From: Vermamoeba vermiformis
Taxonomy: Eukaryota > Tubulinea > Echinamoebida
Reading direction: 5' to 3'
Length of the DNA: 64,000 bases
NCBI GenBank assembly: GCA_045837725.1
Contig: JBEWZL010000239.1
Location: 62,001-126,000, forward strand
Positions 1-11,428 of the stretch are shown piece by piece. Position 1 is the stretch's first letter. Every line of letters starts with the position of its first letter. Below the pieces are notes generated by a model, which did not search any database, was not told where the DNA came from, and saw only the letters and a list, made by a program, of their open reading frames with translations. Both the position numbers and the translations under genes were made by a program.

Positions 1-3000
1 ACCCGAGAAGAAAAGAATGATGACGACGAGCCATTATTTACCTCAGCGAGGCTTGTCAAAGAGCCTGATGAAGAGCCTATGTTCACCTCCGCGAAGAAGC
101 TCTTGCATTCAAGTAAAAAGAGCCCCGATGTTCAATTCAGAACGGCAAAGAATGTGGCTCGAGATAATGCCGATGATGAACCTCTGTTTGCCTCTGCAAA
201 GTCACGCATGAACGAAGAGACTGAATCGAGTGAGCCGGTATTTAGTTCTGCGAAGAAGATGGTATCGAATACAGCTCAAGACGGGGCACCTAGAAGGCGT
301 GTCAAGATTGGAGACAAACCTCTCAAAGGCAAGAAAGTTAACATCAGCGATCTATTCGAGGATGACGATGCAACGTCAAACATAGACGAGCCGAAAGGGG
401 CCTTGTCCACGCGTACAATCGAGGAGCCTTTCTTCCGTTCCGCGAAGAGTTTGCCGAAAGACAACGATGAACCGACCTTTTCTTCTGCCAAGCGTTTGCT
501 CGAGGAGGAGAAGGAAGTGGGGTTTACTACAGCGAGCAAAGCCCGGGAAGAAGAACCCTTATTTACATCAGCAAAGCAGCTGATGCGAGGGGAGAGCGCC
601 GACAAGCCTCCTGTCAAGGCCACCTCTGCGCAGAAGAGAGTTATCATCAAGGGTCCTCCGTTGAAGAAGGCGAAGATAAGCGCTATATTTGACGACGACG
701 AGGATGCTCCCGAGACATCTACAACGGCTGAGTTTTCTTTTGGAAAGAAGGCCAACAATGACGCGGGTCAGAAGTCCAGCCCTGAGTCCGATATAACCCA
801 CTCTGAAGAGAAGAAAAGCCGTATGAGTAGCATATTTGACAGTGACGAGGAGGACGGAGGTGACAGCAAAAAAGAGTCTGATGAAGATCTGCTGGCCAAA
901 TACGGCGGATTTACCAACTTTGCAACCGGCAAGAGCACCACGAATATTCTCAAGGACAAGAAGAACATAGCCAAGGCGCAGAAGGTACTCGGAGACGTCG
1001 CCGAAAAGAAGGCTAAACTCAGCCGGATCTTTGATGACGAGGACGACGAGCCTGAGGAGGGCACCAAAAAGGAGTCCGACGAAGACTTGCTCGAGAAGTA
1101 TGGCGGCTTTACGAATTTTGCCACCGGCAAGAGTACCACCAATATTTTGAAGAACAAGAGCAACATAGCTAAAGCGCAGAAGGTTCTCGTTGACGACAGC
1201 GAGAAGAAGGCAAAACTGGGTCGTATTTTTGATGACGAGGATGACGAGCCTGGAGATGCCAAGAAAGAGTCCGACGAGGACCTGCTCGAAAAGTATGGAG
1301 GCTTCACTAACTTCGCTACGGGCAAGAGTACAACCAATATCCTGAAGAATAAGACAAATCTTTCGAAAGCACAAAATGTTCTTGGCGACAACAGCGAGAA
1401 TAAGGCCAGACTGAGCCGCATCTTTGCCGACGAGGACGACGAAGAGAACAAAGTTGATGACAATCCGAACAAAGAAACTGACGAAGACTTGCTCGAGAAG
1501 TACGGAGGCTTCACGAATTTCGCCACCGGCAAAAATGAGACGAACATTCTGAAGAAAAAAGACAGTCTGAACACAGCCCAAAAGATGTTAGGCACTGCTG
1601 ATGAGAAGAAGTCTCGATTGAGTAGGATATTCGACGACGAAGAAGACGAGGGCCTGCCAAAGGAGAACGACGAAGACCTGTTGGCGAAGTTTGGTGGATT
1701 TCAGAATATGGCCACTAAACAGCCGATGAAGCCGCCTGCTAATAAGGAGAGTGTGTCACGTGTCAATGCAATCTTCGATGAGAAGGGTGACGACGAAGAG
1801 GCTCTCGAGAAAGCGTTCGCAAAGAGACGCGAGCAGGCAGCCAAGCAACGTGTTCAAAAGCGACAACCAGCTGCTCCGCTTAATCCGCTCGAGAAGGGCA
1901 AGAGACCGTTCGTCAAGCCTCGAGCGACAGTTACTCCGAACAAACCTCCGGTGGCCAAGCCAGTGCCTGACGTGCCCTTGGCCTCATCTCAGGACGATCA
2001 AATCTCACAATCAGACGTTGATCTCCTCGCAGGACTAGAAGATTCCACACAGTTAACACAAGATAGAGATAACTCGGATATGATGGCAGTCGATAAGCCT
2101 GAAGGCGAGGAGAGCACAGTTGACATCAACATCAACTACGACAATGTAAATAACGAAGACGATCAAATCAACAATAACAACTTCAATGTAAATAATGTAA
2201 ATACAAACCAAGAACACATCGACAGTCAGACAGCCCGACAAATACAAGAGACGTTGGAGGGCATCGACTTTGACCGAGATTTTGGAGACCCAGAACCGAA
2301 ACAAGACAACAACGAGCCTAAAGAAGAGGACGCGGAGCAGAGCACGTCCAACAGTCCGAGTCCGAGCAAGAATGTCTTCTACGCTGTGAGCACGAGTCAG
2401 ACGCCAAAGACACCAACGGCCAAAGCTCCTAACATGGTCTATTCTACACCTGCCACAGGCAACAAGAAGTTCAAGACACCGCCTACACCACAAAGTACAC
2501 CTGGCACGGTCCACAGACGCTTTTTGACGCCGTCAAATTCAATGTTCAAGCCCAAGTCCAACTTCTCGACGCCTTCAACGGTTAAGAGGAAAGGATTTGA
2601 AGGCACGACGACTAATGCAAACAATGGATTGCTCAGTCCGAACGTCAACAAACAGTTGATGTTCTCGCCCAACAAGGCAACACCGAAGAAGGCCATTAAC
2701 TACGGTGTGGCTGAGACTCCGAAGAAATCCGGTGGCGCCACATCACCCTCGCGACCCAATAAGGAGATTGCACTATTCAATCTGACAAGTAAGCCCTAGT
2801 AATACGATTATACGTGCAATGATCGCTAATTATTTTTACAGAACCAGCCAATCGGTACTCGCTGAAGGATTTTTCAGTGAAGTATCTGCGACGTCCTGAG
2901 AACTTATCCGAGGACACCTTGAGGGCCTATAATATGTAAGTACTGCCCAATGAGCACGGTAAATACTAACTGTGGCTAGTGACCCTGCAATCATGTCAAT

Positions 3001-5482
3001 GACCGCTGATTCAGCCGCACAGTTCAAGTTCCAGAACCCTGAGAACCCTGGCGAATTGATCGGTTATAACGAGCTACGCACACTTTTGATAGGGGATGGT
3101 GCAGGTGAGAAACTGGCCACTGTCGCGTGGGTGAAAAATCACTACAAGTGGATCGTGTGGAAGTTAGCCTCGATGGAGCGGATGTTCCCGCAAGACTACG
3201 CGAATCAGTACTTGACAGCTGCACGTGTGCTGTCACAACTAAAGTACCGTTATGAACGCGAGATAAATCAGGCACAGAGACCAGCGATCAGAAAGATCCT
3301 TGAGCGTGACGAGTTTGCAGGGCGATACATGGTGCTCTGTGTCTCGGCCATCCGATACCGCGGCAAAGATGGAATTTTTGTGCCTGCTAAACCTATTCGC
3401 GACAAAAGTGCTGGCAATCCGTTCCCACCGATGCGAAAGCCGTCAGATCCGTCTCAAAAGGAAGAAGTGAATGAAAACGCCAACGAAGAAGAGGCAGATT
3501 ACGAGGCACTGGGCGGCAACTGTGCCATCATTGAAGTGACTGATGGCTGGTACAGTGTCAACGCACACTTGGACGAGTACATGACTGCACTGCTGAGACG
3601 CGGCAAGATATTTGTTGGGCTCAAGCTGCGCGTGTTTGGTGCTACTATTAGTGGCTCAGGTACGTAACTTCAAGCGATTTAACTTAGCGTTCTAATGTCT
3701 CTGCGAACAGATCAAGGCGCGTCCCCGCTAGAAATCACACCCTCAACCATGCTCAAGCTGCGCATCAACGGTGTTCGTCGTGCAAAGTGGCATGCAAAGC
3801 TTGGTCTACAACGAAGGTACCGTAATATTAGTATTAATACTCACGTTGTACTGACATTTGTTGCTCTAGCCGAGATTTCGTGGTGAATTTAAAGTCCGTG
3901 CGGGCATTGGGCGGACCAATCCCGTCAATTTCAGTGCTGATTGAGCGAGTCTATCCCATGCTGTACATGGAGTCTTATCCAATGCGTGAAAATTCGTTCA
4001 AAGTCACGCGCACTGAGACAGGCGAGTGGCGCGCGAAAAAAGTTCACGAAGATATGTCGCGGACTATTTTGGACAAAAAATACAACGAGTTGGTGAAAGA
4101 ACAAGAAAATGATCGCAAAGCTTTCCTCGACCATTTGAATTCCAATTTTGGAAAGCGGAAATACTCGCGACAAGAGATCTACGAAGTCGATGACAAGGAA
4201 GAACTTTATTATTTATTCCGCAAGGAGCACGAGTCCCCTGAATTCTTGCAATTGCTCAGCCATCAACAGCACAACGAGTTGATGCGGTTCATCGACGAGT
4301 TGAACGCGACTGACCGCGAAGAGGTTGACAAACGATTGGCCAAGTACAAAGCGGAACATCCTGATTTGAATAGAACTGTCACGCCATTCGTCCGCGTTCA
4401 AGTCCGAGACCATCCATCTTTGGTAAGTGCGGAATAATAGCCGTACTCTATGTACTGTTCTGACTCTCGAATTAGACGCACAACCCGCAGAAAATATCAC
4501 GTGGCTATCTGACCATTTGGAACCCTCATCCAGAGCTGTTTTCAACGGTTCGGGAAGGATATCACGTGACCATCTCAATGGCTAATCCGAGCGAGTCACG
4601 TGACGCGACAGCACTGTTGACTGAAGGCGAGACCACGTACATGACAGCCAACAAAATGACGCGCTACACCCTCGTGTCACGCAGCCCAGCGCCGAGCTTC
4701 AAGGCCCGTGAGTGCATTCACTTTGACAGCTTTGGCAAGTTGGTGGGCTCAAAAGAATTTGACATGGCTGGTGTGGTGATTGGCACCGATCAGAAGGTAC
4801 GTGTCAAAGTGTCAAAGTGTCACTCGAAAGTGTCTAACTGTGTTTGTTACAGCAAGAGGCCTACGAGTTCAACAAGGTCTTGGTGTGTCAAAACATTTAT
4901 TTGACTGACATGACAGGTGTCATTTTAGTGGTGCAAATTCGGTGCAATCCTGATGACTTTCCTAATCGGGACATTGTGTCGGTTGGCAACATTGTTGGCA
5001 TGGCGAATTTGACTTACAGGTACTGGCGATCCCTTTCTTAACTCCGCTCAGTGTACTAATGCAGCACTTAGATTTTACGACGAGCGATGCGGTGTGCACA
5101 TGTCCTCAACGTCCATTTACACGGCCTATTACAGCAAGTCAAATTTATCGCCGTACATGCACAGCACACGCGACGCTATCGACCAGTGGATGAAGCAAGA
5201 GTAAGTCATTGGGTGCTATGTAGAGCTTATATAACGAGTGTTAATACCGCATTTAGGGCTGGCAAAGAACTGATTGCCCAGTCGAAAGAAAAGATCGATC
5301 AGTTGCGCGACATGAACTCAGCACGCAACAACAACGAGTACAACGGTCACATGGTTTATAGCCAAGTCAATCAAAATGAGATTGAGAAGACCGAACTAGC
5401 CAATAATAATAATCATCAAGAACAACAAAAGTCGCTTCTAGACGATGACTTTGATGAAATTCTCGCAAAAATGGATGTGTAA
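1..5482 (+). CDS. BRCA2: BRCA2 orthologue (5' end outside window)
   Basis: Homologous-recombination mediator that loads RAD51 onto single-stranded DNA. The frame is open from base 1, so the start is missing; 1687 residues are visible. The N-terminal half is acidic and repetitive: nine short F-x-x-A motifs of FxSAK type, then five longer BRC-like repeats (about nt 871-1720) with GGFTNFATGK cores. The C-terminal half is the DNA-binding domain: a helical domain with HYKWIVWKLASMERMFP (human HYRWIIWKLAAMECAFP), OB1 with LERDEFAGRYMVLCVSAI and VTDGWYSVNAHLD, then OB2 with a charged helical insert of about 110 residues matching the tower, then OB3. Exons: 1-2788, 2842-2935, 2980-3659, 3711-3816, 3870-4422, 4476-4796, 4853-5019, 5072-5200, 5257-5482. 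Phases agree at every junction, and intron 2 has a TACTAAC branch site. Orthology is clear from the DNA-binding domain. Function is inferred from the family. Confidence 0.95.
31..580 (+). repeat. Array of short FxxA (FxSAK) motifs in the BRCA2 N-terminus
   Basis: Nine short motifs of the form P-x-F-x-S/T-A-K/R lie about 5-60 residues apart (phenylalanine codons near nt 37, 82, 139, 187, 241, 433, 478, 523 and 562), each after an acidic D/E-E-P stretch. F-x-x-A is the RAD51-binding core of BRC repeats. Here it appears without the rest of a BRC repeat. RAD51 binding is inference. Confidence 0.7.
871..1720 (+). repeat. Five BRC-like repeats of about 65 residues
   Basis: Five tandem protein repeats begin near nt 871, 1069, 1264, 1471 and 1660. 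Each opens with KE(S/T/N)DEDLL, then (Y/F)GGF, then NFATGK or a variant, then a helix-like Lys-rich stretch ending near AQKVL, then an acidic (R)IFDDE(E/D)DE linker. The layout resembles a BRC repeat (FxTASGK ... LFDE), but there is one extra residue between the Phe and the Ala. The fifth copy (GGFQNMATK) is degenerate. Confidence 0.75.
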
Positions 5483-5531
5483 ATGTGGCAGGCACAGCGC
5501 GATTGTAAACGTTAAAAGTTATTTACAGCAT

Positions 5532-5844
5532 TTATTTCGAGCCAACTAACCTTTGTCGTTGAATGTGCATTGGTCGGGCCAAGGGAAAACCCCGAGTTTC
5601 ACTGCACTGACAGAATTAACAACCGGTTTATTATTACAAGATACTAACAAGTTAACAATAATTTCCAGGTAATTGTAGGGGCTTCTACACCACCTGGATA
5701 TCGCTGGTGGATGAACGCCGTGTTGAGCGGTCTTCGCACTTCGAAGCGCGATCTGCAAAAATAGTTATTTACATTAATTGGTTTAAGCAATGAACCTGCT
5801 CCTTTACTTACCCACCAGGAACCCTGAATTTAAAAGGAGTGCAA
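5532..5844 (-). CDS. Small gene of unknown function (5' exon unresolved)
   Basis: Three minus-strand segments (5812-5844, 5645-5752, 5532-5601) splice in phase with GTAAGT and GTATCT donors. They give a basic stretch of about 70 residues with VRRPLNTAFIHQRYPGGVE in the middle, ending ARPMHIQRQRLVGSK and a stop followed by an AATAAA-like signal. I do not recognise the family. The small basic composition would suit a mitochondrial or ribosomal accessory protein, but that is a guess. The first exon is not resolved: the reading needs two bases from an upstream exon, which would lie in or beyond the first 120 bases of the next, plus-strand gene. The gene converges on BRCA2, about 50 bp from its stop. 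Confidence 0.35.
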
Positions 5845-5956
5845 CTGACAATACTCCAGAATTTTAGTCAATTTGCATCTCAATAAAAATCATTTCGCAT
5901 CGACAAGTTTTTTTTGTGCTACAAAACGAAAGAACAGCACTTCTTCCTTCAGGACC

Positions 5957-6558
5957 ATGGAATCAGAAGAGCCCAAATATGAGCCAATCGAAGAGATACG
6001 GCTAAATTATGAAAGATTTTTGTATCTGGTGGAGAACATGAGGAAAGCCAAGGACACACGCCAATTCATCGAGTGGAAGCAAGAATATACCAATTTACAG
6101 TCCGAAATAAATGCAGATATTGACAAATGGAAGGCAGGCAATCGGCATCTGTTGAACGAAAAAAATGATGCAGGACTTACATTCGTTTATTGGACAGATT
6201 TATTCCCGAAAAAGACTGCCGAGGAATGTCACTACTTTAAATACGGCTCTATTGATTATTGCAAAGCTGCGTCGGATTGCCCAGATATCCGGCTTCGTTT
6301 TCTCTCGAGCGTGGAAAGCCAGGAATAATTTGGAATTGTTACCAGGCCTTGCCCGACAACCTTCGTGTTTCAGAGCGCAGCATGTTGTGCTATATGAAAG
6401 ATTCTCCTATGAGAAAAGTTCCAACCCAAGACGAATTGCGCCAGTGGATCAGAGGAAAAACTCCGGACAATGAAGTGTGCAACGTCTTCGTCTGCGGCTA
6501 CATCTTGTCTGCAGCGCCCATGTGTTATGAATTGGGTTACAACTATCAAGAGTATTAA
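5957..6558 (+). pseudogene. Orphan gene with an apparent frame break
   Basis: Reading starts at ATG 5957 and gives about 110 credible residues: acidic, helix-rich, with YERFLYLVENMRKAKDTRQF and FVYWTDLFPKK. From about 6260 the plausible protein continues in another frame (GKPGIIWNCYQALPDNLRV, then a Cys-containing tail ending YELGYNYQEY and a stop at 6556-6558). No GT-AG intron that I could find joins the two frames without a stop. This is either a broken gene, a base error in the sequence, or an unusual intron. No family recognised. The typing as pseudogene is provisional. Confidence 0.4.
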
Positions 6559-6824
6559 CATTGTATCAGTATTGTGGTGTGCGAATTAAATTGAGATCTT
6601 GTCCCGCAGCTAATTTGTGCGTTAGTGCAAAACTCAATACCACTACAGTGCTGTATATTTGGTACGTAATTTTAAGCTAGATAATTTAAGGAATTAAATA
6701 AAATATTAAACATAAGACACGCAGCAAGTCAAGCAAGAGTGCATATTGTAATTAATTGAATAATAATTTAAATAAGCGGTAATATTATTTAATAATTACA
6801 GTTATTAATAATTGATTAAAGCGA

Positions 6825-7628
6825 ATGAAAATCGTTATTCAACGAGTTCTTGAAGCCTCGGTCGAGGTAGGAGGCAAGGTCATCAGCAAAATCAATAGAG
6901 GGTTATTAGTGCTCGTTGGAATCCATAAAGATGATAAAAAAGAAGACGCTGACTTTATGTAAGTTTTTTTGGCCAGATTTACCGATCAACGTTTTGGATC
7001 GCGATGCCAAATTTACTAACTTGTTATATTTTAGTTGCCGTAAGGTACTTAACACACGGTTATTCGATAACGACGAAGAAAAGCCGTGGAACAAGTCAGT
7101 AGTCGATAAAAATTACGAGATCTTGTTTGGTGCGTTACAGTAACGTCCTTTTATGGACACTATAGTGCCATGACGTTATATTAATACTATACATCATAGT
7201 CAGTCAATTTACACTATACGGAGTGTTGAAAGGCAACAAGCCTGACTATCATAATGCCATGCCGCCAACTCAAGCAAAAGAATTTTATAGCAATTTCCTT
7301 GGCGAGGTCAGAAAGGCGTACAAAGCCGATAAAATATTCGGTAAGTATATTTAGAGTTCAATTATCAATTTCGAAGGCATCTAAGCACGAGTAACTGTTT
7401 TGAAATTTGGATCCAGCGAGGCTTCCCCGCCACTTTTGCTTCATTTTAACGAAGCTTATCAAGTATATTAGAGATAGATTTTTGTATTCAGTTAGTACGA
7501 TTATTTATATTTTATAATTAGACGGAGAGTTTGGAGCGATGATGAAAGTAAATTTAGTAAATGACGGACCAGTGACGCTAGTTATCGAGTCTAATAACAA
7601 CGGTAACAATAATAAAAAAGACGAATAA
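6825..7628 (+). CDS. DTD1: D-aminoacyl-tRNA deacylase (DTD1)
   Basis: Hydrolyses D-amino acids wrongly attached to tRNA and so protects translation. 158 residues, the usual length of the family. The protein starts [17 protein letters not shown] (human MKAVVQRVTRASVTVGG) and contains [19 protein letters not shown] and [13 protein letters not shown]. Near the C-terminus is [11 protein letters not shown], which carries the Gly-cisPro segment used for D-amino-acid discrimination; SQFTL is the other conserved loop. Exons 6825-6958, 7035-7129, 7200-7340 and 7522-7628 join in phase. The third intron is longer (181 nt) and contains GGATCC. The C-terminus is Asn/Lys-rich, not part of the fold. Identification is secure. 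Confidence 0.95.
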
Positions 7629-8012
7629 AAACTTTCAATTAAGAAAGAGTTATAGTAATATGTCGCGTACGAAGTAGTGGTGTGCTAGGAAGATCCAGTA
7701 CGACTATGTTGTAAAGTAGCCTACAGCGGAAGTCAAATACCACTATAGATCTATTAATAGGATTCGTCGAGTCTTTGTAAGTCTTGTCCAATCATTTGGA
7801 TTGCGATCCGAAAGTGGTTGTTCGGATTGGTTAAACTTTGTCGACGGGACAACGATCAAATGTTTACTGCCCTGTTAGACGACCCACCCACATATTGAGA
7901 CTTATTAAGGGCATAATCTTTTGATTCTAAGTGTATGGTGTGTCAGCACCAAAATAATTTGACTTTAAAGGAGAAAAACCAAACTGCGGAACAATTCTGA
8001 ATTTAGCGCTTA
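7629..8012. other. Intergenic region, DTD1 to PKA-R/RhoGEF
   Basis: AT-rich spacer holding the DTD1 3' UTR and the upstream region of the PKA-R/RhoGEF gene. I see no gene, repeat or clear TATA element. Confidence 0.6.
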
Positions 8013-11000
8013 ATGGATAACACAAAAGATGTCCCTAATAATAATAATCAATTAAATATGTTCAATCAACAACAAGACGTTGCGGCAACGATGAATGCTC
8101 GATCTGCACGCGACTTTTTGCAAGAGACGAGGCGCAGAAGAGAAGAGATCATTGAAAGTCTTCGCAGACCTTCAATTACACCTGTAGTCCAGCCTGTGCA
8201 ACCTCCACCTCAACAGAAAAGCAATGAAATGGAGGTGGATGTGCCGCCTGAAAAGAGATTCGAGTTTGTAGATGAGCGCTTTCAGACTGTCGATGCACGC
8301 TTAAGAAAAATAGAAGCAGCAATAATTCAGAATAATATTGGTGGTGTTGATTTAGAAACTCTTAATAGAGTTAAAAGAGAGCTGCAGAAGATCAAGTTGC
8401 AATACATCCAAACAACGACACAGACCGAAGAAATAATTAACAAATTATTACAAGAAAATCAGTACCTTCGATCAAAATTAATGGACGTCGAAGAAGAGAA
8501 CGAGCATTTGAAAGCGGTACTTATTATGATTTTTTCTAAAATTTACAGTTTTAAACGAATTTTTCCGCCAGCTTGATGACGATGAGTACCCTGCTAACAA
8601 GCGACGTAGAATGAGCTTTGGTATGTGTTTGCAAAAATTTATAGTTACTTTTATCACGATTAATTTTGCGATTAAAATTTTCAGATGCTTATACTCCGAT
8701 CCGACGCGTCTCTATAGACTCTACAGGCGATGAAGATAGCAGTACTTCGCAACAAGGCATTGGTTTTCAAGTCCAATCGCCACCCAGACTGGAAGTCACG
8801 TACCCGACTGGTTACAATCCGCTCAAAAGACGATTTTCAGTTAGCTCTGAATCGTTCCATCCAGATCAAGTCAATGTCGAAGCAAAAATTATTCCGAAGA
8901 GCGAAGAGGCTAAAGCAAGCATTCGAGAGAATATCAAGCACAACCTTTTATTCAAAAATTTGAGCGAGGATCGCATTGAAGAGGTTGTTAATGCGATGAC
9001 GGAGGTGAAGTATTTGCCAAATGATACTGTTATAAAAGAAGGTACGTCTCATGCAATTTAAATTAATAGCCTACAATAGCTATTATTTATCGGAGCGCAT
9101 CCGGTCTAAATATGGATCCACTCTAAATAATTAATATTATGTTTAGGCGATGACGGCGAGAATATGTACGTCATTGACCAAGGAGAGTTGAATGTTCTTT
9201 ACGCTTCCGAAATTGTTGCTACACTAGGTCCGGGCAAGGCGTTCGGAGAAATAGCTTTGATGTACAATTGCCCGCGTACCGCCACTATCAAAGCCAAGAC
9301 CGAGTGCAGATTGTGGGCCATGGACAGAAACACTTTCAGACGCATTTTAATGAGCGACAGCATCAAGCGTCGTGCTTTGTACGAGTCTTTCTTGGCTAAG
9401 GTCCCTATCTTTGGTACGTACTATGAGATTTAATTATTGGAGTTAGAATGGCATTATATCGGCAAAAGACGGCATATTAATGTTATATTTCTATAGAATC
9501 GTTGCTTCCTTACGAGAGATCCAAGGTTGCAGATGCACTCGAACCAGTTAACTTCAATGACGGCGATGTTATCATTCGTGAAGGTGATACCGACGGCGAT
9601 AAATTCTATATTGTTGAAAAGGTAGGAGTTGACGAATTAAGGTACCACTCGTAACTAGATCTGACGTGTTGTTTTTCCGCTAGGGCGAGGTTGTTTGTAC
9701 AAAGACATCAACGGATAAGAGTACTTCAGTCTTTTCATCGCGCTTGAACGAAGGCGGCTACTTTGGTGAATTGTCGTTGTTGACACGTCAACCCAGACAA
9801 GCCACGGTGACTGCTGTTGGTCCCGTGAAGTGCCTTGCCATCAGTCGCGATCATTTCGTGCAGGTTATGGGCCCGTGCGAAGAGATCCTCAAGCGCAACA
9901 TGATGCACTATGCTACATACGAAGAACTGATCAAGCAATCCAAGACGCAATCTGCCAAAGAAGCTGTCAACAATGAAAAGGCCAAGGAAGTGGATCCCAG
10001 CAATAAGGACCATCATGACCGTCTTGGGCTCGTAAATGATCTCATTGCAACTGAGAACGAATACATTGCAGTTTGCACGAAGATTATCAAGGGCTATCTG
10101 TTGCCAATGAGAGCCCAAACCGACTTGAAGATCTCGAAAGACGAAATTGAAATGGTGTTCTGCAACATTGAAGAGATCGTCAAATTGCATGAAGACTTTG
10201 TTCGTGACCTCGAGAAGAACAAGCAGGACTTGCTCGTCGGTGAAGTTATTTCTCAATTTGTACGTGGCACCCTTAAGTCACGATCTGGTACTAACTTCAT
10301 TGCAGGCCAATGGACTACGAATCTACGAACGATACGTGAGCAATTATTTCAACTCGTTGTTCTTACGCAACAAACACAAAACTTCACCCGCACACAACAA
10401 GTTCTTGAAGGCGAGGCTAGCTGATGCCACAGTTAATGGCGTTGATTTGGACAAACTCCTTGAAATTCCATTCCAACGATTGCCTAAATATACTAAGCTT
10501 GTCAAGGTATGCTACTGACGACATTATTAGCTTGTACAGAGGTACTGACAATAATGTAGCAAATGTTGAACTTGACCGACGACAAGCATCCGGATCGACC
10601 GTACCTCCAAATTGCAATGAAGATCTTATTGGAGATTGAAAATACTTACGAAAAGGTCAAGAGAAAGTTGGAGCGATTGTATAATATACAAAACAATATT
10701 TCTGGCGAGCATGAGGTACGTGATCCACATCCATCTGTTGCACGTTCTTGTACTGACTTTAAACGCCTTTTAGAACTTCGTTGATCCCAAGAGACAGTTA
10801 AAGCGTGAAGAGGAACTCACTGCCTTAAATGATAATGAGAAGATGAAGAGCTATTTCTTTACAGATCTGATCGTGTTCACGAAGAAGATCGATGTGGGCA
10901 GTGGTGAGTCCAAAGAAGTGCACTTTAAGACTATTCCTTTGAGCGAGTGTCAAATCGCCAAGGGTGATGCACACGTTAGAATCATCTGGAAGAATAGAAA

Positions 11001-11169
11001 CGGAAAGGTAAGGATGTTGTTTCCAGAATGATCTAGTCCCCAAGAAATACTTTACTAATGACTGCTGCTTCAATAGACCGAGAGTATGGATTTCAGCATT
11101 CAATCACCGCAAATGAAGTCCTGGGCTGAAGACATTGAACGAGCAGTAGCAGATCTTTCTCGCTCGTAA
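8013..11169 (+). CDS. PKA regulatory subunit fused to DH-PH RhoGEF
   Basis: 853-residue protein. N-terminal 200 residues: no typical dimerisation/docking motif but a coiled coil (about residues 100-168), then three R-R-x-S sites (RRMS, RRVS, RRFS). RRFSVSSESFHPDQ aligns with the RII autoinhibitor site RRVSVCAETYNPDE. Two cAMP-binding domains follow with intact phosphate-binding cassettes, FGEIALMYNCPRTATIKA and FGELSLLTRQPRQATVTA. Then comes a Dbl-homology domain (LIATENEYIAVCTKIIKGYL; EIPFQRLPKYTKLVK) and a PH domain (MKSYFFTDLIVFTKK ... MKSWAEDIERAV). The second cassette and the first DH helix share exon 9684-10259, so the fusion does not rest on a splice choice. Exons: 8013-8516, 8572-8620, 8685-9041, 9147-9413, 9497-9621, 9684-10259, 10306-10506, 10560-10715, 10774-11007, 11077-11169. 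Inferred role: cAMP-controlled Rho activation, perhaps also holding PKA catalytic subunit. Confidence 0.92.
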
Positions 11170-11380
11170 TTTTACCTGTTAGTTTTTGCTTTTAATTAAT
11201 TCAAAACAATGTACATATGTAATGATAGACGAATTAAAACTTAATAAGTTGGTTACGAGCAGTGTTTCAGTTTATTGTTCCGTTGCGATGAATTTTGACC
11301 GAAGGAAAAAAAGTCAGCAAAAACAACGGTAATAATTTTTAATCGATAAACAATAAGTAGAGAATAGCAACACACAGTAC

Positions 11381-11391
11381 CCTTATAAAGG
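11381..11391 (+). promoter_or_regulatory. Possible TATA element upstream of CAF1
   Basis: CCTTATAAAGG lies about 40-50 bp upstream of the CAF1 start codon in an A-rich leader. Position and composition suit a TATA box, but no transcription start is known. Confidence 0.3.
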
Positions 11392-11428
11392 GAAAATATA
11401 TAAAAAACCAAAAAAAAACAAATAAATA

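Noticed and set aside
871-1720. Regular DNA repeats of about 195 bp, considered as a satellite or CRISPR-like array
   Set aside because: The repeats are in frame, differ mostly at synonymous positions and encode BRC-like units; there are no spacers.
276-2696. Long minus-strand open frames opposite the BRCA2 repeats
   Set aside because: They mirror the repeated, acidic plus-strand coding sequence, are full of Ser/Phe/Leu runs typical of shadow frames, and match no family.
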